Assembly: GCF_900292075.1 (NCBI RefSeq)
Contig: NZ_OLMV01000002.1
Location: forward strand, 620,001-684,000
DNA: 64,000 nt
Direction of reading: 5' to 3'
Source: Microbacterium timonense
GTDB taxonomy: Bacteria; Actinomycetota; Actinomycetes; Actinomycetales; Microbacteriaceae
In this document: positions 34,221 through 44,400 of the stretch, piece by piece
Position numbering within the stretch: the first letter of the stretch is position 1
How the letters are laid out: every line of letters starts with the position of its first letter
Position numbers and translations under genes: made by a program
The notes under the pieces: model-generated
Seen by the model: the letters and a program-made list of their open reading frames with translations, nothing else
The model's database searches: none
Told to the model about the DNA's origin: nothing

Positions 34221-35852
34221 GTGGCGGATCCGCAGCGAGAGCACGGCACCCCGGCACCCCTCGCCGCCGTGGCAGGAGTGGCCGCCGTCGTGTTCGGCGC
34301 GGGGCTCGGAGAGCTCACCGCGATGCTCGTCGCTGCGGCGTCGAGCCCCTTCGCCGTGATCGGCGCCACCCTCATCGACCTCGCTCCGCCGTGGGCGAAG
34401 GATGCCGCGATCTCGCTGTTCGGGACGGCCGACAAGGCGGCGCTCCTGGTGGGCATCGGCCTCGTCGCGGTGATCCTCGCGGCCCTCGCCGGCTGGCTGG
34501 AGGCCCGCTTCCCTCCGTGGGGCGCCATCGTCGTCGGCGTCTTCGGACTGGTCGGAGCGGTGGCGGCGACGACACGGCCGGGCGCGGGGGGCCTCGCGTG
34601 GCTCCCGTCCGTGGTCGCCGGGCTCGCAGGCGCCCTCGCCCTCAGGCTCCTGGTCCGGCTGCTGGCCTCGACCGGCGTCTCGGCCGCCGCGCGCCCCCTC
34701 GCGCGGACGAGCGCCGCGGTCCAGGCCGCCGCATCGGAGCCGCTCGATCCGGGAGCCCTGCGCCCGGAGCCGCAGCTGCCGAGTCGGACCAGCCGACGGG
34801 CGTTCTTCGCCTGGGCCGGCGCCGCGGCGGCAGCGGGGATCCTCGCGGCGGTCGTCGGCGTGCGGGGCGCGACCTCGGCCACGGTGGCGGCGGTCCGCCG
34901 CGCCGTGAAGCTGCCGGCGCCGGTGGTGGCGGCATCCCCCGTCCCGCAGGGTGCGGAGTTCGACATCGCGGGTCTTGCCGACCTCGTGACGCCGAACGAC
35001 CGCTTCTACCGCATCGACACGGCGCTCATCGTGCCTGACGTCGATCCCGCCGACTGGCGGCTGCGCGTGCACGGCATGGTCGCGAACGAGTTCGAGCTGA
35101 CGTGGGACGAGCTGCTGGCACTGCCGCTCGAAGAGTCGTGGACCACCCTGACCTGCGTGTCGAACGAGGTCGGCGGCACCCTCATCGGCAACGCCCGGTG
35201 GCTCGGCTACCCGATCCGCGAGCTCCTTGATCGCGCCGGCCCCCTTGCCGACGCCGACATGGTGCTCTCGCGCTCCGTCGACGGGTTCACGGCATCCACT
35301 CCGCTGGAAGCGCTCACCGACGGGCGCAACGCCATCCTCGCCGTCGGCATGAACGGCACGCCGCTGCCGCTGGAGCACGGCTTCCCGGTGCGCATGGTGG
35401 TGCCCGGGCTGTACGGCTACGTCTCGGCGACGAAGTGGGTCACCGAGCTCGAGGTGACCCGGTTCGACCGGGCGACGGCGTACTGGACGACGCGAGGGTG
35501 GTCCGAGCGCGGCCCGATCAAGCTCGAGTCGCGCATCGACGTGCCCCGCAAGGCGCAGGGCCTCCGAGCCGGAGACACGGTGATCGCCGGCGTCGCGTGG
35601 CACCAGGGTGTCGGCATCGCCGGCGTCGAGGTGCAGGTCGACGACGGTCCGTGGCAGCAGGCGCAGCTGGCCAGTGCCATCTCTGACGACACCTGGGTGC
35701 AATGGAGCATGCCGTGGACCGCGACGGTCGGCGACCACCTCATCCGGTGCCGCGCAACCGGCAAGGACGGACAGACCCAGACCGACCAGCGGCGCCCGCC
35801 CGCACCCGACGGCGCCACGGGGTGGCACGAGCGATTCCTCACCGTCTTCTGA
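34221..35852 (+). CDS. Membrane-anchored molybdopterin oxidoreductase, sulfite-oxidase family
   Basis: 543 aa from GTG 34221; the frame is open far upstream but this start follows a TACCCT element at leaderless spacing. About five N-terminal membrane segments (residues ~15-170) and a further segment preceded by RTSRRAFFAW, a twin-arginine-like sequence, precede the catalytic part. The Mo-pterin domain contains LTCVSNEVGG with the Cys ligand and the C-terminal Mo-co dimerisation domain ends LTVF. The substrate is unknown; related proteins reduce or oxidise S- or N-oxides at the outer membrane face. Confidence 0.9.
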   Translation: MADPQREHGTPAPLAAVAGVAAVVFGAGLGELTAMLVAAASSPFAVIGATLIDLAPPWAKDAAISLFGTADKAALLVGIGLVAVILAALAGWLEARFPPWGAIVVGVFGLVGAVAATTRPGAGGLAWLPSVVAGLAGALALRLLVRLLASTGVSAAARPLARTSAAVQAAASEPLDPGALRPEPQLPSRTSRRAFFAWAGAAAAAGILAAVVGVRGATSATVAAVRRAVKLPAPVVAASPVPQGAEFDIAGLADLVTPNDRFYRIDTALIVPDVDPADWRLRVHGMVANEFELTWDELLALPLEESWTTLTCVSNEVGGTLIGNARWLGYPIRELLDRAGPLADADMVLSRSVDGFTASTPLEALTDGRNAILAVGMNGTPLPLEHGFPVRMVVPGLYGYVSATKWVTELEVTRFDRATAYWTTRGWSERGPIKLESRIDVPRKAQGLRAGDTVIAGVAWHQGVGIAGVEVQVDDGPWQQAQLASAISDDTWVQWSMPWTATVGDHLIRCRATGKDGQTQTDQRRPPAPDGATGWHERFLTVF

Positions 35853-35855
35853 TCC

Positions 35856-35882
35856 GCGGTCTGACGGCGGCCGTCAGACCGC
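35856..35882. terminator. Bidirectional terminator hairpin between convergent genes
   Basis: A perfect 12-bp stem, GCGGTCTGACGG (35856-35867) with CCGTCAGACCGC (35871-35882), closed by a 3-base loop. It starts 4 bases after the molybdoprotein stop and includes the stop codon of the opposing SPFH gene. No T tract on either side. Confidence 0.75.
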
Positions 35883-37295
35883 CGGCTGCTCCTCCTGGGC
35901 GGAGGCGGCGGAGCCGTTCGGCTGGACGCTCTCGGAGCGGCGTGCACCCTGCGTGCGAGAGGCGGCGTCGGCGAACGCCTCGCCGGCGATGCGACCCTGG
36001 ATGATGGTCGGCAGGTCGATGCCGGTCGCGGCACGCACGGCGTCGAACGTGGCGCGCAGGCCGGCCGCCGACTCCGAGGCCAGGTGACCGCTGGCACCGT
36101 CGCCGCCGAGCACGGTGATCGAGCCCACCTTGTCGTAGCCCTTCGCGAACTCCGCCATCATCGGCACCAGTGCTTCCAGCGCACGCTGCGCGAGCAGCGC
36201 CTGCTGGTTCTCGGCGAGCGCCTGGGCCTCCGCCTTGATCGCGGCGGCGCGCGCTTCACCCGCGAGGCGCACTGCTTCCGCCTCGGCCTCGGCGCGCAGG
36301 CGGACTGCCGTGGCCTCCTGCGCGGCGATCTGCGCGCGGGCCTCGGCGGCCTTCACCTGCGCGTACGCCTCGGCGTCGGCATCCTGCTTGCGCTGGTAGA
36401 GGTTGGCGTCGGCGACGCGACTGACCTCCGACTCCAGGCGCGCCTGCGTGTTCTCCGCCTCCTGCACGAGCACCGCCTGCTGGCGCTCGGCGCGGGCCAG
36501 CGCCTCGGCCTGCTCGGCCTCGGCGGTCGCCCTGCCGACCTCGGCCTTCGCGGCCGCCGTGTTCTTGTCCAGCGCGGTCTGCTCGACGAGGTTCGCCTCG
36601 TCGGTGGCGATCTGGCGGGCGCGGATCTCGCGGTCCGCGTTGATCTTGGCGACCTCTGCGTCGCGCTTGACGCGCTCGACCTCGGTCGCGCCGAGGGCGG
36701 CGATGTACCCGTTGCTGTCGGTGATCCCCTGGATCTGGAAGGAGTCGAGGATGAGTCCCTGTGAGGAGAGGTCGCTCTTGATGCCCTCCGCGATCTGGTC
36801 GGACAGGCGCTGGCGGTCGCGCATGAGCTCTTCGACCGTGAGGGTGGCCACGACCCCCCGCAGGGCACCCTCGAGCTGCTCCGTCGTGAACTGCTCGATC
36901 GCCTTGTCCTGCGACGCGAAGCGCTCCGCCGCGCGGCGCACCGACTCCGGATCCGAGCCGATCTTCACCAGTGCGACGCCGTTGACGTTGACCGTCACGC
37001 CGTTGGACGACTGCGCCGTCGGCTCCATCTTGATCTGGCGCGCACGCAGCGAGATCATCTCGGCCCGCTGTGTGAGGGGGTTCACGATCGCGCCGCCACC
37101 GGTGATCACGGTGATGCGTGATGACTCCCCGCCCGCACCGCGCTGCCGCTTGCCGACGATCACGAGCGCCTCGTCGGCCTTCGCCACGCGGTACCAGGCG
37201 CGGATGAGCACGAGAACGACGACGAGCAGGACGATCGCCGCCGCACCGATGAGCAGGACGAGGAGGCCGATGCCTCCGAGGGCGGCGAGTTCCAT
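35874..37295 (-). CDS. Flotillin-like SPFH/PHB membrane scaffold protein
   Basis: 473 aa. One N-terminal membrane anchor (residues ~5-33) is followed by an SPFH domain (VITGGGAIVNPLTQRAEMISLRARQ, VNVNGVALVKIGSDPESVRRAAERF) and a long Ala/Glu/Gln-rich coiled coil (residues ~200-375) with EA repeats typical of FloT. The C-terminal 60 residues are variable. AGGAG precedes ATG 37295. It organises membrane microdomains in other bacteria. No NfeD-like partner gene is adjacent. Confidence 0.92.
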   Translation of the reverse strand: MELAALGGIGLLVLLIGAAAIVLLVVVLVLIRAWYRVAKADEALVIVGKRQRGAGGESSRITVITGGGAIVNPLTQRAEMISLRARQIKMEPTAQSSNGVTVNVNGVALVKIGSDPESVRRAAERFASQDKAIEQFTTEQLEGALRGVVATLTVEELMRDRQRLSDQIAEGIKSDLSSQGLILDSFQIQGITDSNGYIAALGATEVERVKRDAEVAKINADREIRARQIATDEANLVEQTALDKNTAAAKAEVGRATAEAEQAEALARAERQQAVLVQEAENTQARLESEVSRVADANLYQRKQDADAEAYAQVKAAEARAQIAAQEATAVRLRAEAEAEAVRLAGEARAAAIKAEAQALAENQQALLAQRALEALVPMMAEFAKGYDKVGSITVLGGDGASGHLASESAAGLRATFDAVRAATGIDLPTIIQGRIAGEAFADAASRTQGARRSESVQPNGSAASAQEEQPAV

Positions 37296-37431
37296 GAGAC
37301 TCCTACGCGGTCGGGTCGGCCCGGTAGCGGGCGCGGTGGTCCCTCCAACCTATCGGGACTGCCTGTCCCATGCTCAGCCGATACTCGCCTCGGCTGCGAC
37401 GCGCCCCGCTCGCGGGGCTGACCTCAGCGGC

Positions 37432-38655
37432 TCACGCCGCCAGCACGACTCGCAGCTGCTCGACCGCCCAGTCCAACTCGGTCGCGCGCACGACCAGCGG
37501 CGGGGCGATGCGGATGGTCTGGCCGTGGGTGTCTTTGACGAGCACGCCGCGGGCGATGAGTCGCTCGGCGACCTGCCGTCCGGTGCCGACCGCCGGGTCG
37601 ATGTCGACGCCTGCCCAGAGGCCCGCCGCCCGCACCGCCGTCACACCATGGCCGACGAGCTCTTCGAGCTTGGTCTCGAGGTGCTCGCCGAGCAGCTTCG
37701 CGCGCCGCTGGAACTCGCCGGTCTGCAGCATCTCGACCACGCGCAGCCCGACCGCTGCCGCGAGCGGGTTGCCGCCGAAGGTGGAGCCGTGCTCGCCGGG
37801 ACGGATGACGCCCAGCACGTCGCGATCGGCCACGACCGCCGACACCGGGAGGATGCCGCCGCCCAGCGCCTTGCCCAGCAGATAGACGTCCGGCACGACG
37901 CCTTCACGGTCGCACGCGAACGTCTCGCCAACGCGGCCGAGCCCCGACTGGATCTCATCGGCGATCAGCAGGACGTTGTGCGCCGAGCAGATCTCGCGGA
38001 CCGCCCGCAGGTAGCCCTCGGGCGGCAGCACGATGCCCGCCTCGCCCTGTATCGGCTCCAGGAGCACGGCTGCCGTCTGCGGCGTGATGGCCGCCTCCAG
38101 GGCTGCCGCATCGCCGTAGGGAACGGCCACGAAGCCGGGCGTGAAGGGACCGAAGTCGCCGTGCGCGTCGGGGTCGTCGCTGAAGCCGACGATCGTCGTC
38201 GTGCGACCGTGGAAGTTGCCGTGCGCGACGACGATCTCCGCGGCGTCGGGAGCGATGCCCTTCACGCGGTAGCCCCACGCACGCGCCACCTTGATGCCGG
38301 TCTCGACGGCTTCGGCGCCGGTGTTCATCGGCAGGACCAGCTCCTTGCCGCAGAGCTCCGCCAGCGCCGCGGCGAACGGGCCGAGCCGGTCATTGTGGTA
38401 CGCCCGGCTGGTCAGCGTGAGCCGGTTCAGCTGTTCCTGGGCGGCGGCCAGCAGCGCGGGATGCCCGTGGCCGAAGTTCAGCGCCGAGTAGGCCGACAGC
38501 AGGTCGAGGTAGCGCTTGCCCTCGACATCCGTCACCCATGCGCCCTCGCCGCGCGAGATCACGACGGGCAGCGGGTGATAGTTGTGAGCGACATGCTCCT
38601 CTTCGCCGGCGATGATCCGGATCATGGCGGTGTCGACCGAGGCGGGGGTGGTCAT
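37432..38655 (-). CDS. rocD: Ornithine aminotransferase
   Basis: 407 aa class III aminotransferase that converts ornithine and 2-oxoglutarate to glutamate semialdehyde and glutamate. PLP-binding features include LLIADEIQSGLGR and the Schiff-base Lys in LLGKALGGGILPVSAV; the substrate-side LNFGHGHPA and AYHNDRLGPF match OATs. Start ATG 38655 has AGGAG upstream. It is 20 bp after ddaH in the same operon, and its product (as P5C) is the substrate of the PutA dehydrogenase encoded 3 kb away. Confidence 0.94.
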   Translation of the reverse strand: MTTPASVDTAMIRIIAGEEEHVAHNYHPLPVVISRGEGAWVTDVEGKRYLDLLSAYSALNFGHGHPALLAAAQEQLNRLTLTSRAYHNDRLGPFAAALAELCGKELVLPMNTGAEAVETGIKVARAWGYRVKGIAPDAAEIVVAHGNFHGRTTTIVGFSDDPDAHGDFGPFTPGFVAVPYGDAAALEAAITPQTAAVLLEPIQGEAGIVLPPEGYLRAVREICSAHNVLLIADEIQSGLGRVGETFACDREGVVPDVYLLGKALGGGILPVSAVVADRDVLGVIRPGEHGSTFGGNPLAAAVGLRVVEMLQTGEFQRRAKLLGEHLETKLEELVGHGVTAVRAAGLWAGVDIDPAVGTGRQVAERLIARGVLVKDTHGQTIRIAPPLVVRATELDWAVEQLRVVLAA

Positions 38656-38675
38656 GGCTGCTCCTGTTCGCTCCG

Positions 38676-39560
38676 TCAGCGCCGCAGCTCGAGGGTGCAG
38701 CACTTGATGCCGCCGCCGCCGAGCAGCAGTTCGGAGAGGTCGACGAGCACGGGGTTATAGCCGCGCTCGCGCAGCTGCGCCTCGAATCCCTGGGCGCGCG
38801 GCGAGATGATCACGTTGAGTCCGTCGCTGGCCGAGTTGAGGCCGAAGACGGCACCGTCGGCGTCGGCGACCTTGATGGCGTCCGGATAGCGTTCGGCGAG
38901 GATGGCCTGGCTGCGCTCGTCGAACGCACCCTCGAGGTAGGCGATGTTCGCCTTGTCGACCCCGCCGGGACCCTCCACGGGGTCGAGGACCGAGATGGCC
39001 GTGTCGAGGTGGTAGAACCGCGGGTCGACGAGGTTGAGGCTCACGACCTCCTTGCCGAAGACGTCGGCCAGCTCGCGATGGCTGTCGCCCGTCGAGCGGA
39101 ACCCGGTGCCGGCGAGGATGGTGTCGCCGACGAGGAGGAAGTCGCCTTCGCCCTCGTTGACCTCGACCGGCTCGGCCACCTCGAACCCGTTGCGGCGGAA
39201 CCACTCCATGAACGCAGGCCCCTCGGGCACCCGCTCCGGGTAGCGGAACTTCGCGCCGTAGGCGACGCCGTCGATGATGAAGCCCCCGTTGGCGGTGTAC
39301 ACCATGTCGGGCAGGCCCTCGATCGGGTCGATGAGGTACACCTCGTGCCCGAGTGCGAGGTAGGTGTCGTAGAGGGTCTGCCACTGGCGCACCGCGAGGG
39401 CGGTGTCGGTGGGGTTGGCCGGCTGCATCCACGGGTTGATCGTGTAGCTCACCGTGAAGTAGTCGGGCCGGCACATGAGGTAGCGCCGGTGCTGCTGGAT
39501 CCGGCCGGATGCGGGCGCTGTCGCGGTGGTCGGTGCGGGCGCGGTGTCGTGGGTGGACAT
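38676..39560 (-). CDS. ddaH: Dimethylarginine dimethylaminohydrolase-type amidinohydrolase
   Basis: 294 aa from ATG 39560 with AAGGAG 4 bases upstream. It has the pentein fold of DDAH/arginine deiminase: RYLMCRPDYFTVSYTINPWM, DMVYTANGGFI, FYHLDTAISVLDP (catalytic His) and the C-terminal catalytic Cys in GGGGIKCCTLELRR. DDAH yields citrulline from methylated arginines; some close relatives act on arginine itself. Pairing with rocD indicates use of an arginine derivative for ornithine-type catabolism. Confidence 0.88.
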   Translation of the reverse strand: MSTHDTAPAPTTATAPASGRIQQHRRYLMCRPDYFTVSYTINPWMQPANPTDTALAVRQWQTLYDTYLALGHEVYLIDPIEGLPDMVYTANGGFIIDGVAYGAKFRYPERVPEGPAFMEWFRRNGFEVAEPVEVNEGEGDFLLVGDTILAGTGFRSTGDSHRELADVFGKEVVSLNLVDPRFYHLDTAISVLDPVEGPGGVDKANIAYLEGAFDERSQAILAERYPDAIKVADADGAVFGLNSASDGLNVIISPRAQGFEAQLRERGYNPVLVDLSELLLGGGGIKCCTLELRR

Positions 39561-39692
39561 CTGTCTCCTTGCGAACTGCGGCGGACGCTGTCCAGAGGCC
39601 CGGCGGGGCTGAAGAAGCCGGCAACCGGGCACGCCGCATTCATTGTCTCACGGATGGTGAATGAGGCCCGGGAATGGCGGAATGCCGGTGCC

Positions 39693-40736
39693 TCACTCCG
39701 CGATCACCACGACCTTGCCCGTCACGTGACCGCCGGCGACATGGGCGAGGGCGGCGCCGGCTTGGACGAAATCGTAACGACGCTCGATCACCGGCCGGAT
39801 GCTGCCTGTCGCGGCGAGCGCGACGAGCTGTCCGAGGATGCCGGCCTTCGCGCTCGCCGCGATCGGGCGGAGGACGCGCTTCGAGGCGATCGAGAGCACG
39901 CTCGCACCCAGGATGCGGCCGACCGGACCGAGCCACCGACCCCCCTCGCCCGAGACGAGGGCGACGCGCCCGCCGTCTCGCACGAGCGCCCGCAGAGCGC
40001 GCAGCGGAGCCGTACCGGCGATGTCGATCACGGCGTCGAACGTGTCATCGGGCAGCTCCGCCGAGCCCGGCTGCACGGTGCGGTAGTCGAAGGTGCGCGC
40101 TGCGCCGAGGCCTGCCACGATGCCGCGGTTGCGTTCACCGCACAGCGCCCACACCTCGGCGCCCCGCAAGGCGGCCAGCTGGACCGCGAAGGTGCCGACG
40201 CCGCCCGAGGCCCCGATGACGAGCACGCGCCGGCGAGGTGCGCCGGCCGCGCGTGCGGCATCGGTCACTCCAGCGAGGTCGAGTGCCTGCCACGCGGTGC
40301 CGCCCGCGATGGGCAGAGTCGCCGCGACCTCGGGGGAAAGCGCCGGCGGCAGCGGCACGAGCCGTGCAACCGGCGACAGCGCATACCGAGCCAGGCCGCC
40401 TCCGCCAGGAAGCTCCCCGACCACCTCATCGCCGACCGCGAGCGCGGTGACTCCTGGTCCCACCGCCACGACGGTGCCCACAGCATCCATCCCGCGCACG
40501 GGCTGCCGAGGACGACGCAGCCCGAATGCCAGGCGCACGAGCCGCGGCTCACCGCGCATCACGCGGATGTCGCCGCTGTTCAGGCCGGTCGCGCGCAATC
40601 TCAGCAGGACTTCACCCTTGCCCGGGTCGGGGACACCCGCCGTCTCGAGAGCGACAGAGTCGGCCTCTCCGTAACGATGCTGGCGCCAGGCGGGCATCGA
40701 GTCGGTCAGAACAGCCGACGCAGTTGTATCGGACAT
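39693..40736 (-). CDS. MDR-family NAD(P)-dependent oxidoreductase (quinone-oxidoreductase-like)
   Basis: 347 aa. GroES-like N domain (LRLRATGLNSGDIRVMRGEP, GMDAVGTVVAVGPGV) and Rossmann domain (VLVIGASGGVGTFAVQLA); no catalytic or structural zinc cysteines are seen, which fits the zinc-free QOR branch. GGAGGA lies 4 bases before ATG 40736, inside the end of the XRE gene. It is the third gene of the operon starting at 41384; XRE-family control of a reductase suggests a stress or detoxification role, inferred only. Confidence 0.9.
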   Translation of the reverse strand: MSDTTASAVLTDSMPAWRQHRYGEADSVALETAGVPDPGKGEVLLRLRATGLNSGDIRVMRGEPRLVRLAFGLRRPRQPVRGMDAVGTVVAVGPGVTALAVGDEVVGELPGGGGLARYALSPVARLVPLPPALSPEVAATLPIAGGTAWQALDLAGVTDAARAAGAPRRRVLVIGASGGVGTFAVQLAALRGAEVWALCGERNRGIVAGLGAARTFDYRTVQPGSAELPDDTFDAVIDIAGTAPLRALRALVRDGGRVALVSGEGGRWLGPVGRILGASVLSIASKRVLRPIAASAKAGILGQLVALAATGSIRPVIERRYDFVQAGAALAHVAGGHVTGKVVVIAE

Positions 40737-40737
40737 G

Positions 40738-40953
40738 TCATTCCTCCGGATAGTCGAAGAGGTCGTCGAGTCCGACGCCGAACGCGCGGGAGATCTGGAA
40801 CGCGAGTTCGAGCGTCGGCGAGTATCTGCCCTGCTCGATGGCGATGAGGGTCTGACGAGTGACGCCGACGCGGCGAGCGAGCTCCGCCTGCGTCATGCCG
40901 GCGGCCTCGCGGACGGTGCGGATCGAGTTCGTGACCCTGGTCGGCTTCACCAT
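40738..40953 (-). CDS. Small XRE-family HTH regulator (YgzD-like)
   Basis: 71 aa, essentially one helix-turn-helix: IRTVREAAGMTQAELARRVGVTRQTLIAIEQGRYSP, then LDDLFDYPEE. This short type is widely paired with a small DUF2178-like membrane protein, as here. ATG 40953 overlaps the stop of the membrane-protein gene by one base. The near-perfect 22-bp palindrome at 41396-41417 in the operon promoter is its probable operator. Confidence 0.93.
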   Translation of the reverse strand: MVKPTRVTNSIRTVREAAGMTQAELARRVGVTRQTLIAIEQGRYSPTLELAFQISRAFGVGLDDLFDYPEE

Positions 40954-41384
40954 CACTGGAACCCCCGGCGGTAGGCGATGAGGCGCGCGATGGCGCTGAG
41001 CGAAGCAGACAGGAAGAAGCCGAGGAACAGCACGTTGCCGATCCAGAACCAGTGAGCCTCGACCATCGCGAGGATGAGGGCGGCCACTCCCCCGATCACG
41101 CTGAACGCCTGTCCGATGCGGTCGCCGAACCATCCGATCTCGCGGTCGCGCTGGTCCGCACTGTGCTCCTCATCCGGGTCCCGCATCCCGGCCAGGATGC
41201 CCCAGACGATGCTGATGACGATCGACGCCACGATGGCCCCGATGATCGTCCACGCCATCGGCCAGGCCCAGTCGATGTCGTCCACCGGCCGGTCGAGCTG
41301 GGGCAGGACGATCGACAGATAGACGGCGGTGCCGACGATGCTCGCGATGAGCTGGGCCCAGATGTTGCGCTCCGAATACGCCAT
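40953..41384 (-). CDS. Four-helix membrane protein partnered with an XRE regulator
   Basis: 143 aa with four hydrophobic segments (about residues 9-27, 42-64, 92-108 and 114-132) and an acidic/charged cytoplasmic loop RDPDEEHSADQRDREIGW. It resembles DUF2178-type proteins found next to YgzD-like regulators, suggesting it transmits a signal or modulates the regulator. GAGGTG precedes ATG 41384. First gene of the three-gene operon. Confidence 0.85.
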   Translation of the reverse strand: MAYSERNIWAQLIASIVGTAVYLSIVLPQLDRPVDDIDWAWPMAWTIIGAIVASIVISIVWGILAGMRDPDEEHSADQRDREIGWFGDRIGQAFSVIGGVAALILAMVEAHWFWIGNVLFLGFFLSASLSAIARLIAYRRGFQ

Positions 41385-41395
41385 GGGATCACCTC

Positions 41396-41452
41396 GATGT
41401 CTAGAATTCTTGACATCGAGGCTAGAGGCGATCGGCCGCCATTGTCAAGAAT
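41396..41452 (-). promoter_or_regulatory. Promoter and palindromic operator of the membrane-protein/XRE/oxidoreductase operon
   Basis: On the minus strand TTGACA (41448-41443) and TAGCCT are 18 bases apart. Downstream lies a 22-bp palindrome (41396-41417) of form GATGTC-N10-GACATC with AGAATTCT at its centre and one mismatched pair. The half-site TGTCAAGAAT recurs over the -35 (41443-41452), inverted relative to ATTCTTGACA at 41406-41415. Binding here would block the promoter. Confidence 0.72.
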
Positions 41453-41479
41453 CTTTTACATCCCAGGCGTACGACTCCC

Positions 41480-44400
41480 TCAGATGACGGACTCCGACCA
41501 CGGATCGGGGTTGCCGAAGCGGTGCGCCGTGATCGTCACCGACTGCTCATGCAGGAAGGGCAGCAGCTCCAGGCGCCCGGCGGTCGTCACCTCGTTGTCG
41601 TAGATCGCGAGGTCGGGGTCGCCGGCGACGGCCTCGGCCACGCGCCGGTGCAGAACGGCAACCGACTCCGCCGGCCCGACCAGTCGCACGCGCGAGGGCC
41701 GCGGCTCGGGATCGACGTCGGCGGCCGCCGCGACGAGGTCCTCCCGTCCGGCGATCCGCTGCAGCCACTCGTCGTCGGTCTCGACGTAGACGGCCACACC
41801 CTCGTCGGCGAGCACGCGACGCACGGCGCCCGGAAGGCCGACGGGCGCGCTCAGGGTGAGGCCCGACCCGGCCCGGAGCCCGGCGATCACCACGCGCAGC
41901 AGCGCCTGCCACGAGGCATCCGCCGTCGCGCGCAGCGCCACCGAGGCGATGGGCCGGTAGCGGAAAAGGTTGCGCTCGATCCGCAGCGCCGACACGTCCT
42001 TCACGCGCCCGAACTCGCGGTCCCACGCGATCGCGTCCGAGAGAGCGCCGCGACGCAGCCACTCGAAGGCGTCGTAGTCGAGCGAGGGCTGCGCGGCCTC
42101 GATGAGCGCCGCGATCCTCGTGTCGAGCCCCCGCAGGTGCAGCGACGCGGAACCGGGCGAGCCGGTCGTCGGGCGCCAGCGGCCCAGCCCGACGAGGTAG
42201 TTGGGTCCGCCCGCCTTGGCGCCGGCGCCCACGGACGACCGCTTCCACCCGCCGAACGGCTGCCGCTGCACGATGGCGCCGGTGATCCCGCGGTTGACGT
42301 AGAGATTGCCCGCCTGCACCCGATCCAGCCACTGCGCCAGGTCATCGGGGTTCTGGGTGTACAGGCCGGCGGTGAGGCCGTAGGCGACGGCGTTCTGCAG
42401 CTCGATCGCGTGGGCGAGCGACGTGGCGTGCATGATCCCGAGAACCGGCCCGAAGAACTCCTCCTGATGGAATCGCGAACCCGGCTGCACACCCGTCCGG
42501 ATGCCGGGCGTCCACAGTCTCCCGGCGTACTCCGGCGCGGCGTCGACGGAACGCGGCTCGACGAGCCACCGCTCGCCGTCCTCGAGGGTGGTCAGCGCCC
42601 ACTCGAGCTTGCCGCGCGGGACCTCGATGACCGGACCCACCTCGCTGAGCGCGTCGGACGGGGCCCCCACACGGAGGGAGGTCGTGGCATCGACGAGCTG
42701 TCGGGCGAAGCGCTGCGAGTGGCCGACCGGCCCCACCAGGATCGCGAGCGACGCCGCCGAGCACTTCTGGCCGGCGTGCCCGAACGCGCTCTTCACGAGA
42801 TCGGATGCCGCGAGATCGAGGTCTGCGGTCGGCATGACGATCATGGCGTTCTTGCCGCTGGTCTCGGCCAGGAGCGGCAGGTCCGGCCGCCACGAGCGGA
42901 AGAGCGCCGCTGTCTCCCACGACCCCGTCAGGATCACGCGGTCCACGTCGGGGTGCGACACGAGCGCCTGACCGAGGCCGCCCTCGTCGATGTCGACGAG
43001 GGCGAGCACATCGCGCGGCACGCCGGCCTGCCACAGCGCCTCCGCGACGACGGCGGCGCAGCGCCGCGCCTGCGGCGCCGGCTTGAAGACGACGCCCGAC
43101 CCGGCGGCGAGAGCGGCCAGCACCCCGCCGGCGGGGATCGCGATCGGGAAGTTCCAGGGCGGCGTGACGACGGTGAGACGTGCCGGCTCGAAGACCGCAC
43201 CGCTGACGCGGTCCAATTCGCGCGCCGTCGCCGCGTAGTAATGGGCGAAGTCCACCGCCTCGCTCACCTCGACGTCGGCCTCGGCGAACACCTTCCCGGT
43301 CTCAGACGCCGCCACCTCGATGAGCTCGCCCCGGCGCGCCTCGAGCGCACGGCCGGCCGACATCAGCACGCGGGCGCGGTCGGCGGCGGGCAGCGACCCC
43401 CACGCTGCCGCGGCATCCCGCACGCGCGCGACGACGGCCTGCAGGGCCTCCTCGTCGCTGACCCGTGCGGCCGCGATCGTGTCGTCCCCCGCACGCGAGG
43501 TCTCGATGCGGGACAGGATGTCGCGGGCCCACGCGCGATTGGCCGGCAGCGCGGGATCGCTGTCGGGGGTGTTGTGGAAGCCGGGGGCGCCGGCGGCGGC
43601 GGCGCCGGACTCCCGCGGAGCGAACACCGCCGTCTCCACGAAGGCCTCCGCACCGAACACCTGCTCGGGAACGGCCGGCTCGACGGGGGCGGTGTCGCTG
43701 GTCACGGCCGACCGGGCGATGCCGATGACGGCCTGGGTGAGTCCTCCTTCGTCGGCCGGCCCGGCGGCGCGGCGCAGGCGCGCGCGGGTGGGCGAGTCGA
43801 CGTCGACGTCCCCCGTCGCTGCGTCCTCGCTCCGGGCCTCGGCGGCTTCCTTCGGGCGATCCTGGGTGCGACGAGGCCCTGTCGGCAGCGCCGGGTCGTC
43901 CGCGCGGGCGAGCGAGGCGAGGAAGCGGTCGCGCTCGCGGTCGAACATCGTCGGGTCGTCGGCGAGGTCGAACGCCGCCGAGAGGAAGTTGTCGCTCGAG
44001 GCGTTCTCCTCCAGGCGCCTGACCAGATAGCTGATGGCGACGTCGAACTCGTCGGGTCGCACCACCGGCACGTACAGCAGCACATGCCCGACCTCGCGGG
44101 CGACCGCCTCCACCTGCCCCTGCGCCATGCCCAGCAGCATCTCGAACTCGATGTCGTCTCTGACCTGCGAAAGCCCCGCGAGCAGCCACGCGTACGCGAT
44201 GTCGAAGAGGTTGTGGCCGGCCACCCCGATGCGGACGGCGGCGCTGTTCTCCGGCCGCAGCGCGAAGCGCAGGCAGCGCACGTAGTTGGCGTCGGAGTCG
44301 ACCTTCGCGTCGTAGGTGGCGAGCGTCCAGCCGTGCATGACGGCATCCACTCGCTCCATCGCGAGGTTGGCGCCCTTGACCAGTCGGACCTTGATGCGCG

